From contig CBDESS010000001.1 of assembly GCA_965242605.1 (NCBI GenBank), positions 1,426,001-1,490,000 of the forward strand: a stretch of DNA of 64,000 nucleotides, read 5' to 3'. The notes under the pieces are model-generated. The model was not told where the DNA came from and searched no databases. It saw nothing but the letters and a program-made list of their open reading frames with translations. Source of the DNA: JAAXHF01 sp965242605 (GTDB lineage Bacteria; Desulfobacterota; Binatia; Bin18). Every line of letters begins with the position of its first letter. The stretch's first letter is position 1. Below, one piece after another: positions 51,432 through 59,160 of this stretch. The translations under genes and the position numbers were made by a program.

Positions 51432-51465
51432 AAAGCCCGGCCGGGTGTTGGCCCGGCCGGGCTTT
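51432..51465 (-). terminator. Rho-independent-like terminator of the 166-residue gene
   Basis: AAAGCCCGGCCGGG (51432-51445), six-base loop, CCCGGCCGGGCTTT (51452-51465): a perfect 14-base stem. On the minus strand it starts 8 bases after the stop at 51474 and ends in CTTTC, so the T-tract is short. It is symmetrical and could work in both directions. Confidence 0.7.
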
Positions 51466-51473
51466 GAAATGGG

Positions 51474-51974
51474 CTAGCCGTCCTTGCGGTTGTCGTCCTC
51501 TGCCTTCTTGGCCCGGTAGGCTTCAAGCACGCTTTCGGGTGTCTTACCTGCGGCTTCAAGTATGGCGTTCTGGTGCACGATCTCCGGGGCATTTGTTTCC
51601 AGTTTGACCCCCAGGATACCCGCTACCAGGGTGGTAAGTATTTCTGCCTCAGACCGGGATTCACCTCTCCTCTCGAAGCGTTGGCGTCGCCGTTGCAGCT
51701 CTTGGAATACTGGGGTAGGGCAGACGAAGGTTAGCCAGGTGTAACCGGGGTGTGCGTTCTTTTTTATCGCATTCTCCGGCTGTATCGCCGGGTCATCCGA
51801 TTCCGGCTTGAAGGCCACCGCCGCCGATACCAGGTCGCACGTGAGCTCCGGCACGGTCTGGTTCTTCTCTTTGCCCCAACGCTCAAGCCAACGCATGAGT
51901 TCGTTGAGGCAAAGGAATGTCATCCTGGAGTAGCCCGCAGGGATGTCTGTGTTGGTCAATTGTGTGTCGGTCAT
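51474..51974 (-). CDS. Small protein made of two related 60-residue repeats
   Basis: A 166-residue protein from ATG 51974 (AAAGGA 7 bases upstream). It contains an internal duplication: PAGYSRMTFLCLNELMRWLE to VAFKPESDDPAIQPENAI (about 12-70) aligns with HPGYTWLTFVCPTPVFQELQ to LGVKLETNAPEIVHQNAI (about 73-135). Common positions are PGY-x3-TF-x-C, an acidic E-x2-L helix, K-x-E and NAI. The pattern of a beta strand followed by two helices could be a ribbon-helix-helix-like dimer folded in one chain. No family is recognised. A strong hairpin ends the transcript. Confidence 0.55.
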   Translation of the reverse strand: MTDTQLTNTDIPAGYSRMTFLCLNELMRWLERWGKEKNQTVPELTCDLVSAAVAFKPESDDPAIQPENAIKKNAHPGYTWLTFVCPTPVFQELQRRRQRFERRGESRSEAEILTTLVAGILGVKLETNAPEIVHQNAILEAAGKTPESVLEAYRAKKAEDDNRKDG

Positions 51975-52025
51975 AGCGTGTCCTTTCACCGGGTATCCGC
52001 CCAGCATGGGTGTGGGTGTGGTCAC
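51970..52025 (-). repeat. Repeated leader, copy B (before the 166-residue gene)
   Basis: On the minus strand the leader reads GTGACCACACCCACAC, then a short GGGCGG-containing gap, then ATACCCGGTGAAAGGACAC and the ATG. Copy A at 52338-52408 has the same blocks in the same order before another gene. The shared part includes the ribosome-binding site and first codons (ATGACC). Confidence 0.75.
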
Positions 52026-52342
52026 TCGGTAGACGGGGTGTTCAGGTAGCCCTCCACCGCCTCATCCGGGGTTTCACCCGGTTGGTCTTTCTCGAAGAGC
52101 CACGCATGTATTGCGTCCAGGCGTTCTTGTTCACCGAGATCGTCTGGCCAGGTTGCCTCTGGGTCAATCACTGTCGCCAGGTCGTCAGCCAGCTTGGCCC
52201 AACCTTCGGGTGTGAGCACAAAAGGCGATTGCCCGGCAATCTCCGCCCGCCCATTCCGGCCTTCTTTGTTCATCCGCTCTTCGGCTTCCCGCAAGGTCTT
52301 CTGCCGTAGTTCGTTCAGCGCCGTCCTTTGTTCGTTGGTCAT
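52022..52342 (-). CDS. Small protein of unknown function, TPEGW family member 2
   Basis: A 106-residue protein from ATG 52342 (AAAGGA 7 bases upstream). A charged N-terminal helix (LNELRQKTLREAEERMNKEG) is followed by PFVLTPEGWAKLADDLATVI, DPEATWPDDL and LDAIHAWLFEKDQ, the core shared with the 128-residue protein at 50550. The tail is acidic. No signal, membrane or catalytic motif is seen. Its stop lies inside the leader repeat of the next gene, so the genes are closely spaced and probably one transcription unit. Confidence 0.55.
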   Translation of the reverse strand: MTNEQRTALNELRQKTLREAEERMNKEGRNGRAEIAGQSPFVLTPEGWAKLADDLATVIDPEATWPDDLGEQERLDAIHAWLFEKDQPGETPDEAVEGYLNTPSTE

Positions 52343-52408
52343 AGGGTGTCCTTTCACCGGGTATTGCCGCCCGGCTCGGTCACAAGGGGTTAGTGTGGGT
52401 GTGGTCAC
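52338..52408 (-). repeat. Repeated leader, copy A (before the 106-residue gene)
   Basis: It contains GTGACCACACCCACAC (52408-52393), about 25 bases unlike copy B, then GGGCGG and ATACCCGGTGAAAGGACAC up to the ATG at 52342. A weaker GTGACCCACACAC is also found upstream of the 50936 gene. The motif may be an operator or an RNA element shared by the cluster. Confidence 0.7.
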
Positions 52409-52438
52409 ACAGAGGCTTGCTACTGCTTGGGCGGAGGC

Positions 52439-52564
52439 TTACCCAATCCCCCTTTTCAGGTCCAAAAAGGCTATACGAAGTTTTGTTAGCTTTGTGTCGT
52501 CTTGGGGCCTTTTCCCGAACCGAGGAGCCCAGTATGCTGAGAGCCGCCAGTCCAGATCATACAT
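52439..52564 (-). CDS. Possible 41-residue small protein
   Basis: ATG 52564 (AAAAGGGGG just upstream) opens a 41-codon frame, YDLDWRLSAYWAPRFGKRP, then KLTKLRIAFLDLKRGIG, ending 97 bases before the next start. It is basic with aromatic residues and unrelated to the neighbouring aminotransferase. Evidence is limited to a good ribosome site, strand agreement with the cluster and reasonable amino-acid use. Confidence 0.35.
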   Translation of the reverse strand: MYDLDWRLSAYWAPRFGKRPQDDTKLTKLRIAFLDLKRGIG

Positions 52565-52574
52565 GGCCCCCTTT

Positions 52575-53783
52575 TCATGATGGTCTCTCGCTACCACCGA
52601 GCGCTTTGGCCATGATCGCAATGGCTTGGTCAATCTCGGCAGACGAGATAATCAGGGGAGGGGCCAGGCGCACGACGCTATCGTCGTGCAGCGTCCAGCC
52701 CAGCACCAGGCCGTCGGCAAAACACCGCTTGACAAAACGCTGGCTTGCCCCGGGATGGTGAAAGTCCAGCCCGATCAGCAGCCCCCGGCCCCGGACTCCG
52801 GTCAGCCCGCCACGGCCGAGCAGGGCGCGCAGTCTGGTCATGAACTCGTGCCCCTTTCCCTCGGCCCGCCAGGGAAGCCGGTCGGTAAGCATGACGTCCA
52901 GGGCGGCCAAGCCGGCCGCACAGCACACCGGATGGCCGCCGAAGGTCGTCACATGGGCCAGGGGTGGGTCGGTCGACAGGGTTTGCAAGATGTCCGGCCT
53001 GCTCATGAATGCTCCGAGCGGCATACCGCCACCCAGGGCTTTGGCCAGCACCAGGATGTCAGGGACGACCTGCCAGTGTTCGGCGGCAAAGACTTTTCCC
53101 GTCCGGCCAAAACCGGTGATGACCTCGTCAAATATCAGCACTGCGCCGACCTCAGAACAGCGCCGGCGCAGGGCCGGCAGAAACCCGGCATCTGGAATCC
53201 GCACGCCGCCCTCGCCCTGGATCGGCTCAATAATGACGGCGGCGACGCTGTCGTCGATCGCGCCGAGCGCCCGGCTGTCGTTAAAGGCGAGAAACGTCAC
53301 CGTTGGCAGCAGCGGTTCAAACGGCGTGCGGTAGGCTGGATTGCCGCCGACCGAGACCGCGCCGAGGGTGTCGCCGTGGAAGCTGCCCACAAAACTGACC
53401 AGGCGTGAGCGGCCGGTGTATTTGCGGGCGGTTTTGAGCGCGCCTTCCACCGCTTCGGTCCCGCTGTTGGTGAAATAGGTAACAGACAGCGGCTCGGGCG
53501 TTATATCGGCTAAGCGACGGGCCAGCCGTACCTGGGGCTCCTGGATGTATTCGCCGTAGACCATCGTATGCAGATAGCGGGCGGCCTGGTCCTGGACAGC
53601 CGTGACTACCGCGGGGTGGGCGTGGCCGATGCTGGCAACGCCGATGCCGGACAGCAGGTCCAGATACTCTCTGCCGGCGGTGTCCACCACCACGCAGCCG
53701 CGGGCCGAAGCCACCTCAATGCCCATCGGTTCGGGCGAGGTTTGACACACAAAACGCAGGAAATCGTCACGCAGGGCGCTCAT
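52575..53783 (-). CDS. Class III aminotransferase (ornithine/acetylornithine-type)
   Basis: A 402-residue PLP fold-type I enzyme from ATG 53783. Signatures: VVVDTAGREYLDLLSGIGV, GHAHPAVVTAV, YFTNSGTEAVEGALKTARKY, SFHGDTLGAVSV, IIEPIQGEGGV, LIFDEVITGFGRTGK and the PLP lysine in LVLAKALGGGMPLGA. It moves an amino group from an omega-amine or ornithine-like donor to 2-oxoglutarate. Which donor is not clear. It is followed closely by the minus-strand small-gene cluster but differs from it in composition, so the link is probably only positional. Confidence 0.9.
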   Translation of the reverse strand: MSALRDDFLRFVCQTSPEPMGIEVASARGCVVVDTAGREYLDLLSGIGVASIGHAHPAVVTAVQDQAARYLHTMVYGEYIQEPQVRLARRLADITPEPLSVTYFTNSGTEAVEGALKTARKYTGRSRLVSFVGSFHGDTLGAVSVGGNPAYRTPFEPLLPTVTFLAFNDSRALGAIDDSVAAVIIEPIQGEGGVRIPDAGFLPALRRRCSEVGAVLIFDEVITGFGRTGKVFAAEHWQVVPDILVLAKALGGGMPLGAFMSRPDILQTLSTDPPLAHVTTFGGHPVCCAAGLAALDVMLTDRLPWRAEGKGHEFMTRLRALLGRGGLTGVRGRGLLIGLDFHHPGASQRFVKRCFADGLVLGWTLHDDSVVRLAPPLIISSAEIDQAIAIMAKALGGSERPS

Positions 53784-54064
53784 AGGGGCAAAGCATACGC
53801 TGGGCCGATATCGCCGGCAAACGGGGGCAGCCTGGTTTTGGGTTGTGCGTCCTGGAGGAAGTTTGTTGCCGTTTCTTGAGACACCAATGGGACGAAGCAG
53901 GATACTATTGACTTCAAAAGGTTGGCTGATTAGTCTGGAAAAACAGTTGGGAGGGCTGCCTTTGCGGTCCGTTGAACTTTGGTTCGCCTGGCTGCTTTTC
54001 CTGTTTGTGCATCTTCCATATCTCGGCGACGCGAGCTCTGTCGCCACTGGAAAGGAGTCCGTTG

Positions 54065-54448
54065 ATGCCCAGATCGTTGACGATGGCTGCTATTTCTTCT
54101 TCAATACTCTTCCTTGGAGGCTGTGCAACCATAACGAATGACCCAACGCAGCAGTTGTCATTTGTGGCCCCGGGCTGCAAACCGCGCGCAGTCACTTGTA
54201 CTGTGTCCAATAAAAGGGGCTCCTGGAAAGTTGAACCGCCTGCGTTGGCGTCCATTCGTCGGAGTGATGATCCGCTTCGGATTGAATGTGAGGACGAACA
54301 AGGGGAAACATACAGCCTGCAAGTTGGATCCCGGATTGGAGCGAAGATTGTGGCCAGTGCAGTTTTCTTGGATCTCGGGATAGTTGATGCCATAACTGAC
54401 AAACATCGAGAGTATCCCGAGCAAATAGTGCTCCAGGTTTGCGAATAG
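54065..54448 (+). CDS. Small lipoprotein
   Basis: A 127-residue protein from ATG 54065 (AAAGGAG 8 bases upstream). A signal sequence (LTMAAISSSILFLGGC) has a lipobox, LGGC, with Cys near residue 20. The mature part TITNDPTQQLSFVAPGC, then CTVSNKRGSWKVEPPALASI and RRSDDPLRIECEDEQGETY, looks like a small beta sandwich (PEGA-like) seen in envelope lipoproteins that carry tandem Cys-stabilised strands. It has a clearly lower GC than its neighbours, as has the 280-base stretch before it. In that upstream stretch I see no gene I can support. Confidence 0.65.
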   Translation: MPRSLTMAAISSSILFLGGCATITNDPTQQLSFVAPGCKPRAVTCTVSNKRGSWKVEPPALASIRRSDDPLRIECEDEQGETYSLQVGSRIGAKIVASAVFLDLGIVDAITDKHREYPEQIVLQVCE

Positions 54449-54502
54449 ACCAGAATAGAGAGGAAGAGGCTTATCTGCGGTTTTACGAGTGGGAGGAGCT
54501 TC

Positions 54503-55789
54503 TTATTCAATGGCCGTCCAGCTTACCAGGTCGGCCAGCCGTGGCCGACCGCCGTGTCGCCAGCCGAGCGGCGGTGTCTGCATTGTGCCGACCGGACAGA
54601 TGCGGCTCAGCCCACCGCCGGCCAGGACTTCGAGCAGCGTCTGGCGACGGTGGCTCTCGCTCGGCACGACCGTTCCGACCGCTTCGAGATAGGGCCGCCA
54701 CGGAGCGAGCAGCGCGTCGAGTCGTTCGAGCCCGGCGAGCGGTTTGACCCGGACCGTGCGGTAGAGCGGTGAGGGGACAAACCTCGGGTCGGCCTCATAG
54801 ATCACCGTCCACTCCGTTCCCCCCGGGCTGGCGTGGAGGACGATGTCTTTGCCGGCCAGGGTCTGCCATTCGGCTTCGTCCCGCACCCGGCGTATCCGGC
54901 GGCTGGCCGCCGGGCTGATCCGCCCCCGGGGTAAGCGGGTCTGCCAGTCTGCCAGCGCACCTGCCAACAGCCGGGCAAACGCCGCGGGTGAGACTGCACC
55001 GTGGTCTTCGACATAGACCAGCTGGGGGGACAGGCAGCCGTGCTGGTCAAACAGAGCCACATCGTAGGCCGTCCGCTCGGCTGCCTCGTGGGCCTGCTCA
55101 AGGGCTTCGTGGGTGAGCAGACTCAGGCTCAGCTTATGGCCGTAGCCGATGAATCGTCCCGAAACGCGGTGACGAATCGCCGCCAGACTTTCGTCTGAAC
55201 CTGAGGCCACGACCAGCTCGGCCTCGGAAAACGCAAGGGCCTCAAGCTCGGCTGTGCCGCCCGGCCAGGTGACTACGGCCAGGCAGGAGCCCAGCTCGGG
55301 GTCGTGCTGACGCAGGCTGTGGGCGAACAGCCGTTGCAGGCCGGCGCTTGAGGAAGCGGCTTTCACCAGGGTGGCTGATTTTACCAGCAGGGAGAAGATG
55401 ATGTCGTCCAGGCCGGCACCTGGGAGATTGCCGGCCAGGATGTGGCCCGTCAAGCGCGGCCCCCGGGCGCGGAGGCCGTGCTCAACCCGGTCGAGGACGG
55501 CACTGGTGCCGAGTTCAGCGGCCACAAGACCGCCTAAGCACTCGGGCTGACAGGCTTGGAAAAGAAGCGGCAGGCTATGCCGGACCATCTCCGGTGAGAG
55601 TCCGCTTTCTGCCGGCAGGAGCGCCTCGGCGTGCTGGCGTTCGCGTGAACCGGGGTCAAGAAAGCGAGCCACAACCGCGCCGATACTGGCCAGAATATCC
55701 TGGACCGGACGCCGGACGAGGTAGCGTTCTCGGGCGGTCAGCAGGCCGCTGATAATGGTACGCAGGGAGTCGGGCGTGAGGGCGGCCAT
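54503..55789 (-). CDS. luxC: LuxC-like acyl-CoA/fatty acid reductase
   Basis: A 428-residue member of the LuxC acyl reductase family. The aldehyde-dehydrogenase-like core has HILAGNLPGAGLDDIIFSLL (about 116-135) and SATLVKAASSS. FIGYGHKLSLSLL follows, and the acyl-accepting cysteine is C252 in FDQHGCLSPQ. LuxC reduces the LuxE-bound acyl group to an aldehyde with NADPH. It lies 26 bases after the luxE-like gene on the same strand. The luciferase (LuxA/B) and LuxD genes normally adjacent in bioluminescent bacteria are absent. The aldehyde may therefore serve another enzyme or be reduced further to an alcohol. Confidence 0.85.
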   Translation of the reverse strand: MAALTPDSLRTIISGLLTARERYLVRRPVQDILASIGAVVARFLDPGSRERQHAEALLPAESGLSPEMVRHSLPLLFQACQPECLGGLVAAELGTSAVLDRVEHGLRARGPRLTGHILAGNLPGAGLDDIIFSLLVKSATLVKAASSSAGLQRLFAHSLRQHDPELGSCLAVVTWPGGTAELEALAFSEAELVVASGSDESLAAIRHRVSGRFIGYGHKLSLSLLTHEALEQAHEAAERTAYDVALFDQHGCLSPQLVYVEDHGAVSPAAFARLLAGALADWQTRLPRGRISPAASRRIRRVRDEAEWQTLAGKDIVLHASPGGTEWTVIYEADPRFVPSPLYRTVRVKPLAGLERLDALLAPWRPYLEAVGTVVPSESHRRQTLLEVLAGGGLSRICPVGTMQTPPLGWRHGGRPRLADLVSWTAIE

Positions 55790-55815
55790 AGGCAGGCAAA
55801 CGCCACCGCGGCGGG

Positions 55816-56898
55816 TCAGGTCTTGTCCAGCGCGGCCAGAAACTCGTCCAGGGCCAGGGCGCACCCGCGTGCCTCAGCACCCGGGGCGCGGCCGCTCAGC
55901 TCGAACCCGGCCCGCGTCAGATGGCCGATATCATCGGTCTGAATCGCCATGACCGAGCCGCAGTTGGCCAGGTCAAGGTGACGCAGGATGCCGGGCTGGC
56001 CCGGCGGAACGGCCTGGAGGCTGTCCGGGTCAACCACGAGCGTGCGGGTCCAGGCCGGGCCGATTTTATAGCGCGGCTCGGTGCTGTGATGAAATCGGTT
56101 GTGCAACACATTGTCATAAAACTGTGAGGCCATCTCGGTCATGCCATACTCATTGACACACGAATAGCCGGCGACCTTCAGGTACTTCCAGCAGGCGTGC
56201 AGAAACCCGTTCCGAGACAGCGGCCGGCACTGACCTTTATCGCCGCCGGTGTCCATGACGCGGCTGCCGGCCGGCAGGGCGAAAGCCGTCTGCTGGCCGG
56301 CGCACCAGTCGAAGAAGGCCACCAGGGCGGCGGTAATGGCCAGAATACAGACCGGGCTGCCCTCGGTTTGGGCCTCGGCCAGGGCGGTGGCAAAGGCCTC
56401 GAGCTGAAGGCCGGTGGGGTCAATAAAAAACCGGCTGCCGGCTTGCCCACGCCCGGTGATAATCCACTCGGCCATCTGGCTCAGCGAAGAGTCCGGGCGG
56501 ACGCTGGGCGATGGGATCAATGCCAGCACCCTGAGCCGCAGGCCGTCGGGCAGCACGCAGCGATCAAAATGGGCCAGGGCCGAGGCGTGGTACAGGCACA
56601 GGTCGGGGACGAGGTGACGGCCGCGTTTGGCCTGGCCACGGGTGGTGCCGCTGGTCCGAAAAATCTTCTGAGGCGGGCCGCAGGCGAGGTCCAGCTCTTT
56701 GAAGGCCACGGTCGGCACCGCCGGGATGTCCTGCCAGCGGGTGAGCGTGGCCGGGCTGGCCCCCCGGGCCGTGCAAAAGCGCTGATACGGCTCGTTGCGC
56801 TCGAACTGGTGGGCAAAAACGGCCAGGGCCAGAGCATTGAAATCCTTGCCTTCAGGGGCGGCAATAAAATTGAGCACCTCGGCTTCGACCGTCACCAC
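55816..56898 (-). CDS. luxE: LuxE-like acyl-protein synthetase
   Basis: About 360 residues. The start is probably GTG 56898 or 56895; an open frame reaches back to 56994 but would cross into the divergent gene. Family marks: AVPTVAFKELDLACGPP, the ATP-binding FRTSGTTRGQAKRG, RVLALIPSPSVRPDSSLSQM, the AMP-site GYSCVNEYGMTEMASQFYDN and GILRHLDLANCGS. The enzyme activates fatty acids with ATP and passes them to LuxC. The LuxE-LuxC order within one transcript implies a working fatty acid reductase complex. Confidence 0.85.
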   Translation of the reverse strand: MVTVEAEVLNFIAAPEGKDFNALALAVFAHQFERNEPYQRFCTARGASPATLTRWQDIPAVPTVAFKELDLACGPPQKIFRTSGTTRGQAKRGRHLVPDLCLYHASALAHFDRCVLPDGLRLRVLALIPSPSVRPDSSLSQMAEWIITGRGQAGSRFFIDPTGLQLEAFATALAEAQTEGSPVCILAITAALVAFFDWCAGQQTAFALPAGSRVMDTGGDKGQCRPLSRNGFLHACWKYLKVAGYSCVNEYGMTEMASQFYDNVLHNRFHHSTEPRYKIGPAWTRTLVVDPDSLQAVPPGQPGILRHLDLANCGSVMAIQTDDIGHLTRAGFELSGRAPGAEARGCALALDEFLAALDKT

Positions 56899-56983
56899 AG
56901 GCTGGACTGTAGCGGGCTTGGCTGTGTGGTGTAAATGGGCTACACCAGAAGCCCAAGACTCCGTGCCGTGAGGAGAGGCAGCT

Positions 56984-57334
56984 ATGTCATCCATTGAAGA
57001 ACTGTACGACCGGGCCTACGATCTGCTGTGTGACGGGGAGGCCGACCGGGCGATTGAGACCTACAAGGCGATTCTCGACAGTGACCCCACCCACGTCGAT
57101 GCCGTCCACGATCTGGCCCACGCCTACGCCGATAAAGATATGCTTGACGAGGCGATTGAGACGGCCAAGCAGTTGATCGCCCTGACCCCGGATGACGCGA
57201 TGGGGTTCACCATCCTGTCCCGCTTCTACCAGCAGAAGGGCATGATTGCCGAGGCTGAGGCCGAGGCCGCCAAGGCCCGTGTGCTGGATTGGAAGCGGGA
57301 GTTGCAGGAGAAGAAGCTGGGCGGGGGCGCGTAA
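56984..57334 (+). CDS. Short TPR protein
   Basis: A 116-residue tetratricopeptide protein: DRAYDLLCDGEADRAIETYK, then AVHDLAHAYADKDMLDEAIE, then GFTILSRFYQQKGMIAEAEA give three TPR helix pairs, and a basic helix ends it (LDWKRELQEKK). It has no signal peptide and is probably a cytosolic adaptor. GAGGAGAGGCAGCT lies upstream of ATG 56984. It is divergent from luxE and is followed after 4 bases by the next gene, with which it shares a transcript. Confidence 0.8.
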   Translation: MSSIEELYDRAYDLLCDGEADRAIETYKAILDSDPTHVDAVHDLAHAYADKDMLDEAIETAKQLIALTPDDAMGFTILSRFYQQKGMIAEAEAEAAKARVLDWKRELQEKKLGGGA

Positions 57335-57338
57335 GGGT

Positions 57339-57608
57339 ATGGCTGAGCACAGCGACGCCTATATCGTTGGCCGTCTGATCCATCAGACACGCCTGTTGAT
57401 CGCGACCGACGACACCATTCCGGTTGAGACCAAACTCCAGACCCAGGCCATGCTCAAAGAGTTTGAGGCCGCGGTGGCGGTGGACGAGGCCGAGCAGGAC
57501 GAGGCCGAGGTCCGCAGCCAGTATTCTTTCCTGTACGACGAGCTGCACGATTACGCCGACCTCGAAGCCCTGCTGTCGGCGATGAAGAACTTTATTCACT
57601 ATCTGTAA
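57339..57608 (+). CDS. Small acidic helical protein
   Basis: An 89-residue protein from ATG 57339, 4 bases after the TPR gene. It is acidic and helical: DAYIVGRLIHQTRLLIATDD, LQTQAMLKEFEAAVAVDEAE, SFLYDELHDYADLEALLSAM, ending FIHYL. There is no recognised domain. Likely a partner of the TPR protein, given gene order. An open frame continues upstream inside the TPR gene, but the ATG here is the natural start. The next gene, a hydrolase, starts 14 bases later. Confidence 0.65.
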   Translation: MAEHSDAYIVGRLIHQTRLLIATDDTIPVETKLQTQAMLKEFEAAVAVDEAEQDEAEVRSQYSFLYDELHDYADLEALLSAMKNFIHYL

Positions 57609-57622
57609 GGAGTGCTTGAGCG

Positions 57623-58438
57623 ATGCCGCATCTCCAGTCCAACGGGATTTCGCTGTACTATGAAGAACACGGCAGTGGCGATCCCCTGATTCTGATCATG
57701 GGCTTTACCATCAGCTCTATCGGCTGGCACTGGAATATCCCGGCCTTTGCCCAATCTTTTCGGACGATTGCGTTTGACAACCGGGGCGTGGGCCAGAGTG
57801 AGAAGCCGGCTGTACCGTACTCAATGCCGCTGTTTGCCGACGACACGGCCGGGCTGCTTGACGGCCTCGGCATTGACCACGCCCATATCTTCGGCATCTC
57901 GATGGGCGGGATGATTGCCCAGGAGTTCGCCCTGCGTCACCCCGGGCGGGTCAAAAGCCTGATCCTGGGCTGTACACACTGTGGGGGCGAGAACGCTACC
58001 CTGTCCAGCGACCCCGAGGTGCGGCGTATGCTGGAGCACATTGAATCGGTGAGTGTCGAAGACGCCGCGCTGGCCATGACCAAGGTGGCGGTGACGCCGT
58101 GGTTCACGCAGAAACATATGGACACCCTGCTTGAGTTGAACCGGCTGTCCGCGGTCCATCCGACGCCCAAGCACGGCATGGTCAGCCAGATGGCGGCCAT
58201 CCAGAGCCACGATACCTACGCCCGTCTGCCTCAGATCACTGCGCCCTGTCTGGTCATGACCGGCAAGCAGGACGGGCTTGTCCCGCCTGAGAACTCGGTG
58301 GTGTTGTCGCGCCAGATTCCGAATGCTGAACTGCTCATCCTGTCTAACGCCAGCCACCTGTTCAATATCGAACGGCCGCGGACAACGGCAGAGAGTGTGC
58401 GCAGCTTTATCAACGGCCAGCGGGAGTGGCTGGACTAG
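57623..58438 (+). CDS. Alpha/beta-fold hydrolase
   Basis: A 271-residue alpha/beta hydrolase. The oxyanion loop region LILIMGFTISSIGWHW precedes the strand-3 motif FDNRGVGQSEKP. The nucleophile elbow is GISMGGMIAQ (S93). The acid is likely the Asp in TGKQDGLVPP and the histidine is in LSNASHLFNIE, so the triad is complete. It resembles 3-oxoadipate enol-lactonase-like hydrolases. The real substrate is unknown. It has AAGGAGTG upstream and closes a three-gene transcript beginning at the TPR gene. Confidence 0.88.
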   Translation: MPHLQSNGISLYYEEHGSGDPLILIMGFTISSIGWHWNIPAFAQSFRTIAFDNRGVGQSEKPAVPYSMPLFADDTAGLLDGLGIDHAHIFGISMGGMIAQEFALRHPGRVKSLILGCTHCGGENATLSSDPEVRRMLEHIESVSVEDAALAMTKVAVTPWFTQKHMDTLLELNRLSAVHPTPKHGMVSQMAAIQSHDTYARLPQITAPCLVMTGKQDGLVPPENSVVLSRQIPNAELLILSNASHLFNIERPRTTAESVRSFINGQREWLD

Positions 58439-58453
58439 TACAGGGCGGCGCGC

Positions 58454-58993
58454 CTAGGACGCGGTGTGTAAGGCCACATACTCCCGCAGCGCGTCCCGGG
58501 TACTGTCAAAGGCCAGTTCGCCCCACGGAATCTCATCTGGAGCAAAGGTCGCCGTCTCGAGCGTTTCGTCCCTGGCTGTGAGTTGTCCGCCCACGATAGT
58601 GACCAGATAGACCACGATGACGACCGGGTAGCCGGCATACGAGTAGATGTTGAGCAGCCGGTCGATTTCGACTTTGAGATTCACCTCTTCCCAGGTTTCC
58701 CGAATGGCCGCGCCCTCGACCCGCTCGCCCCGGTCCATAAACCCGCCGGGAAAGACCCATTTGCCATAGCTGGGCTCGATGCCGCGCTTGAGCAGGACGA
58801 TCTTGTTGTCGATAACCGGGATGGTACAGGCGGCGATTTTTGGGTCTTCGTAGAAGATAAACGCACAACTGCCGCATACGCGACGCTCGGGCTCAGTGGC
58901 CTTGACTCTTTTGCGTTCCAGCCGGCCTCCGCACTTGGGACAGAAACGGAAACCTGGGCCGTGATGATGGGCGTGATGATGGGCGTCTGCCAC
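58454..58993 (-). CDS. Nudix hydrolase with zinc ribbon
   Basis: A 179-residue protein. A His-rich start (ADAHHHAHHHGPG) may bind metal. A zinc ribbon follows (FRFCPKCGGRLERKR and RRVCGSCAF), then a Nudix domain with the full box GGFMDRGERVEGAAIRETWE plus the E-E pair. The ribbon plus Nudix plan is like NudC-type or ADP-ribose pyrophosphatases. It hydrolyses a nucleoside diphosphate linked to another group, exact substrate unknown. It is read toward the hydrolase gene, and a 167-base gap separates it from the promoter and gene that follow. Confidence 0.9.
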   Translation of the reverse strand: MADAHHHAHHHGPGFRFCPKCGGRLERKRVKATEPERRVCGSCAFIFYEDPKIAACTIPVIDNKIVLLKRGIEPSYGKWVFPGGFMDRGERVEGAAIRETWEEVNLKVEIDRLLNIYSYAGYPVVIVVYLVTIVGGQLTARDETLETATFAPDEIPWGELAFDSTRDALREYVALHTAS

Positions 58994-59092
58994 GCTGTGT
59001 CCTCACAGAGGAATCATCCTAGCAGCTTTCGAGAGGAAGACAAGATGATTTATCTTTCTCGCGTTGTCCTGGCATGCCGGTCGCCCACAGTC

Positions 59093-59121
59093 TGGACAGG
59101 ACGGGGCTGAGGCTGTATGAT
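59093..59121 (+). promoter_or_regulatory. Good sigma-70-type promoter for the GlcG-like gene
   Basis: TGGACA (59093-59098), exactly 17 bases, then TATGAT (59116-59121): five of six matches in each hexamer. Transcription would start near 59128, leaving about 33 bases of leader with AAAGGAGAGG before ATG 59161. This is the best-looking promoter that I found in the window. Confidence 0.65.
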
Positions 59122-59160
59122 CTTTCCAGTAGCCGTCAGAAGAAAGGAGAGGCAAACGGC

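Noticed and set aside
53845..54141. 98-codon plus-strand frame before the lipoprotein gene
   Set aside because: No ribosome site or family features, and it overlaps the better-supported lipoprotein start.
53914..54510. Minus-strand frame of 198 codons across the lipoprotein region
   Set aside because: The plus strand has a lipobox, a good ribosome site and sensible composition; the minus frame lacks family features, so I treat it as a shadow.
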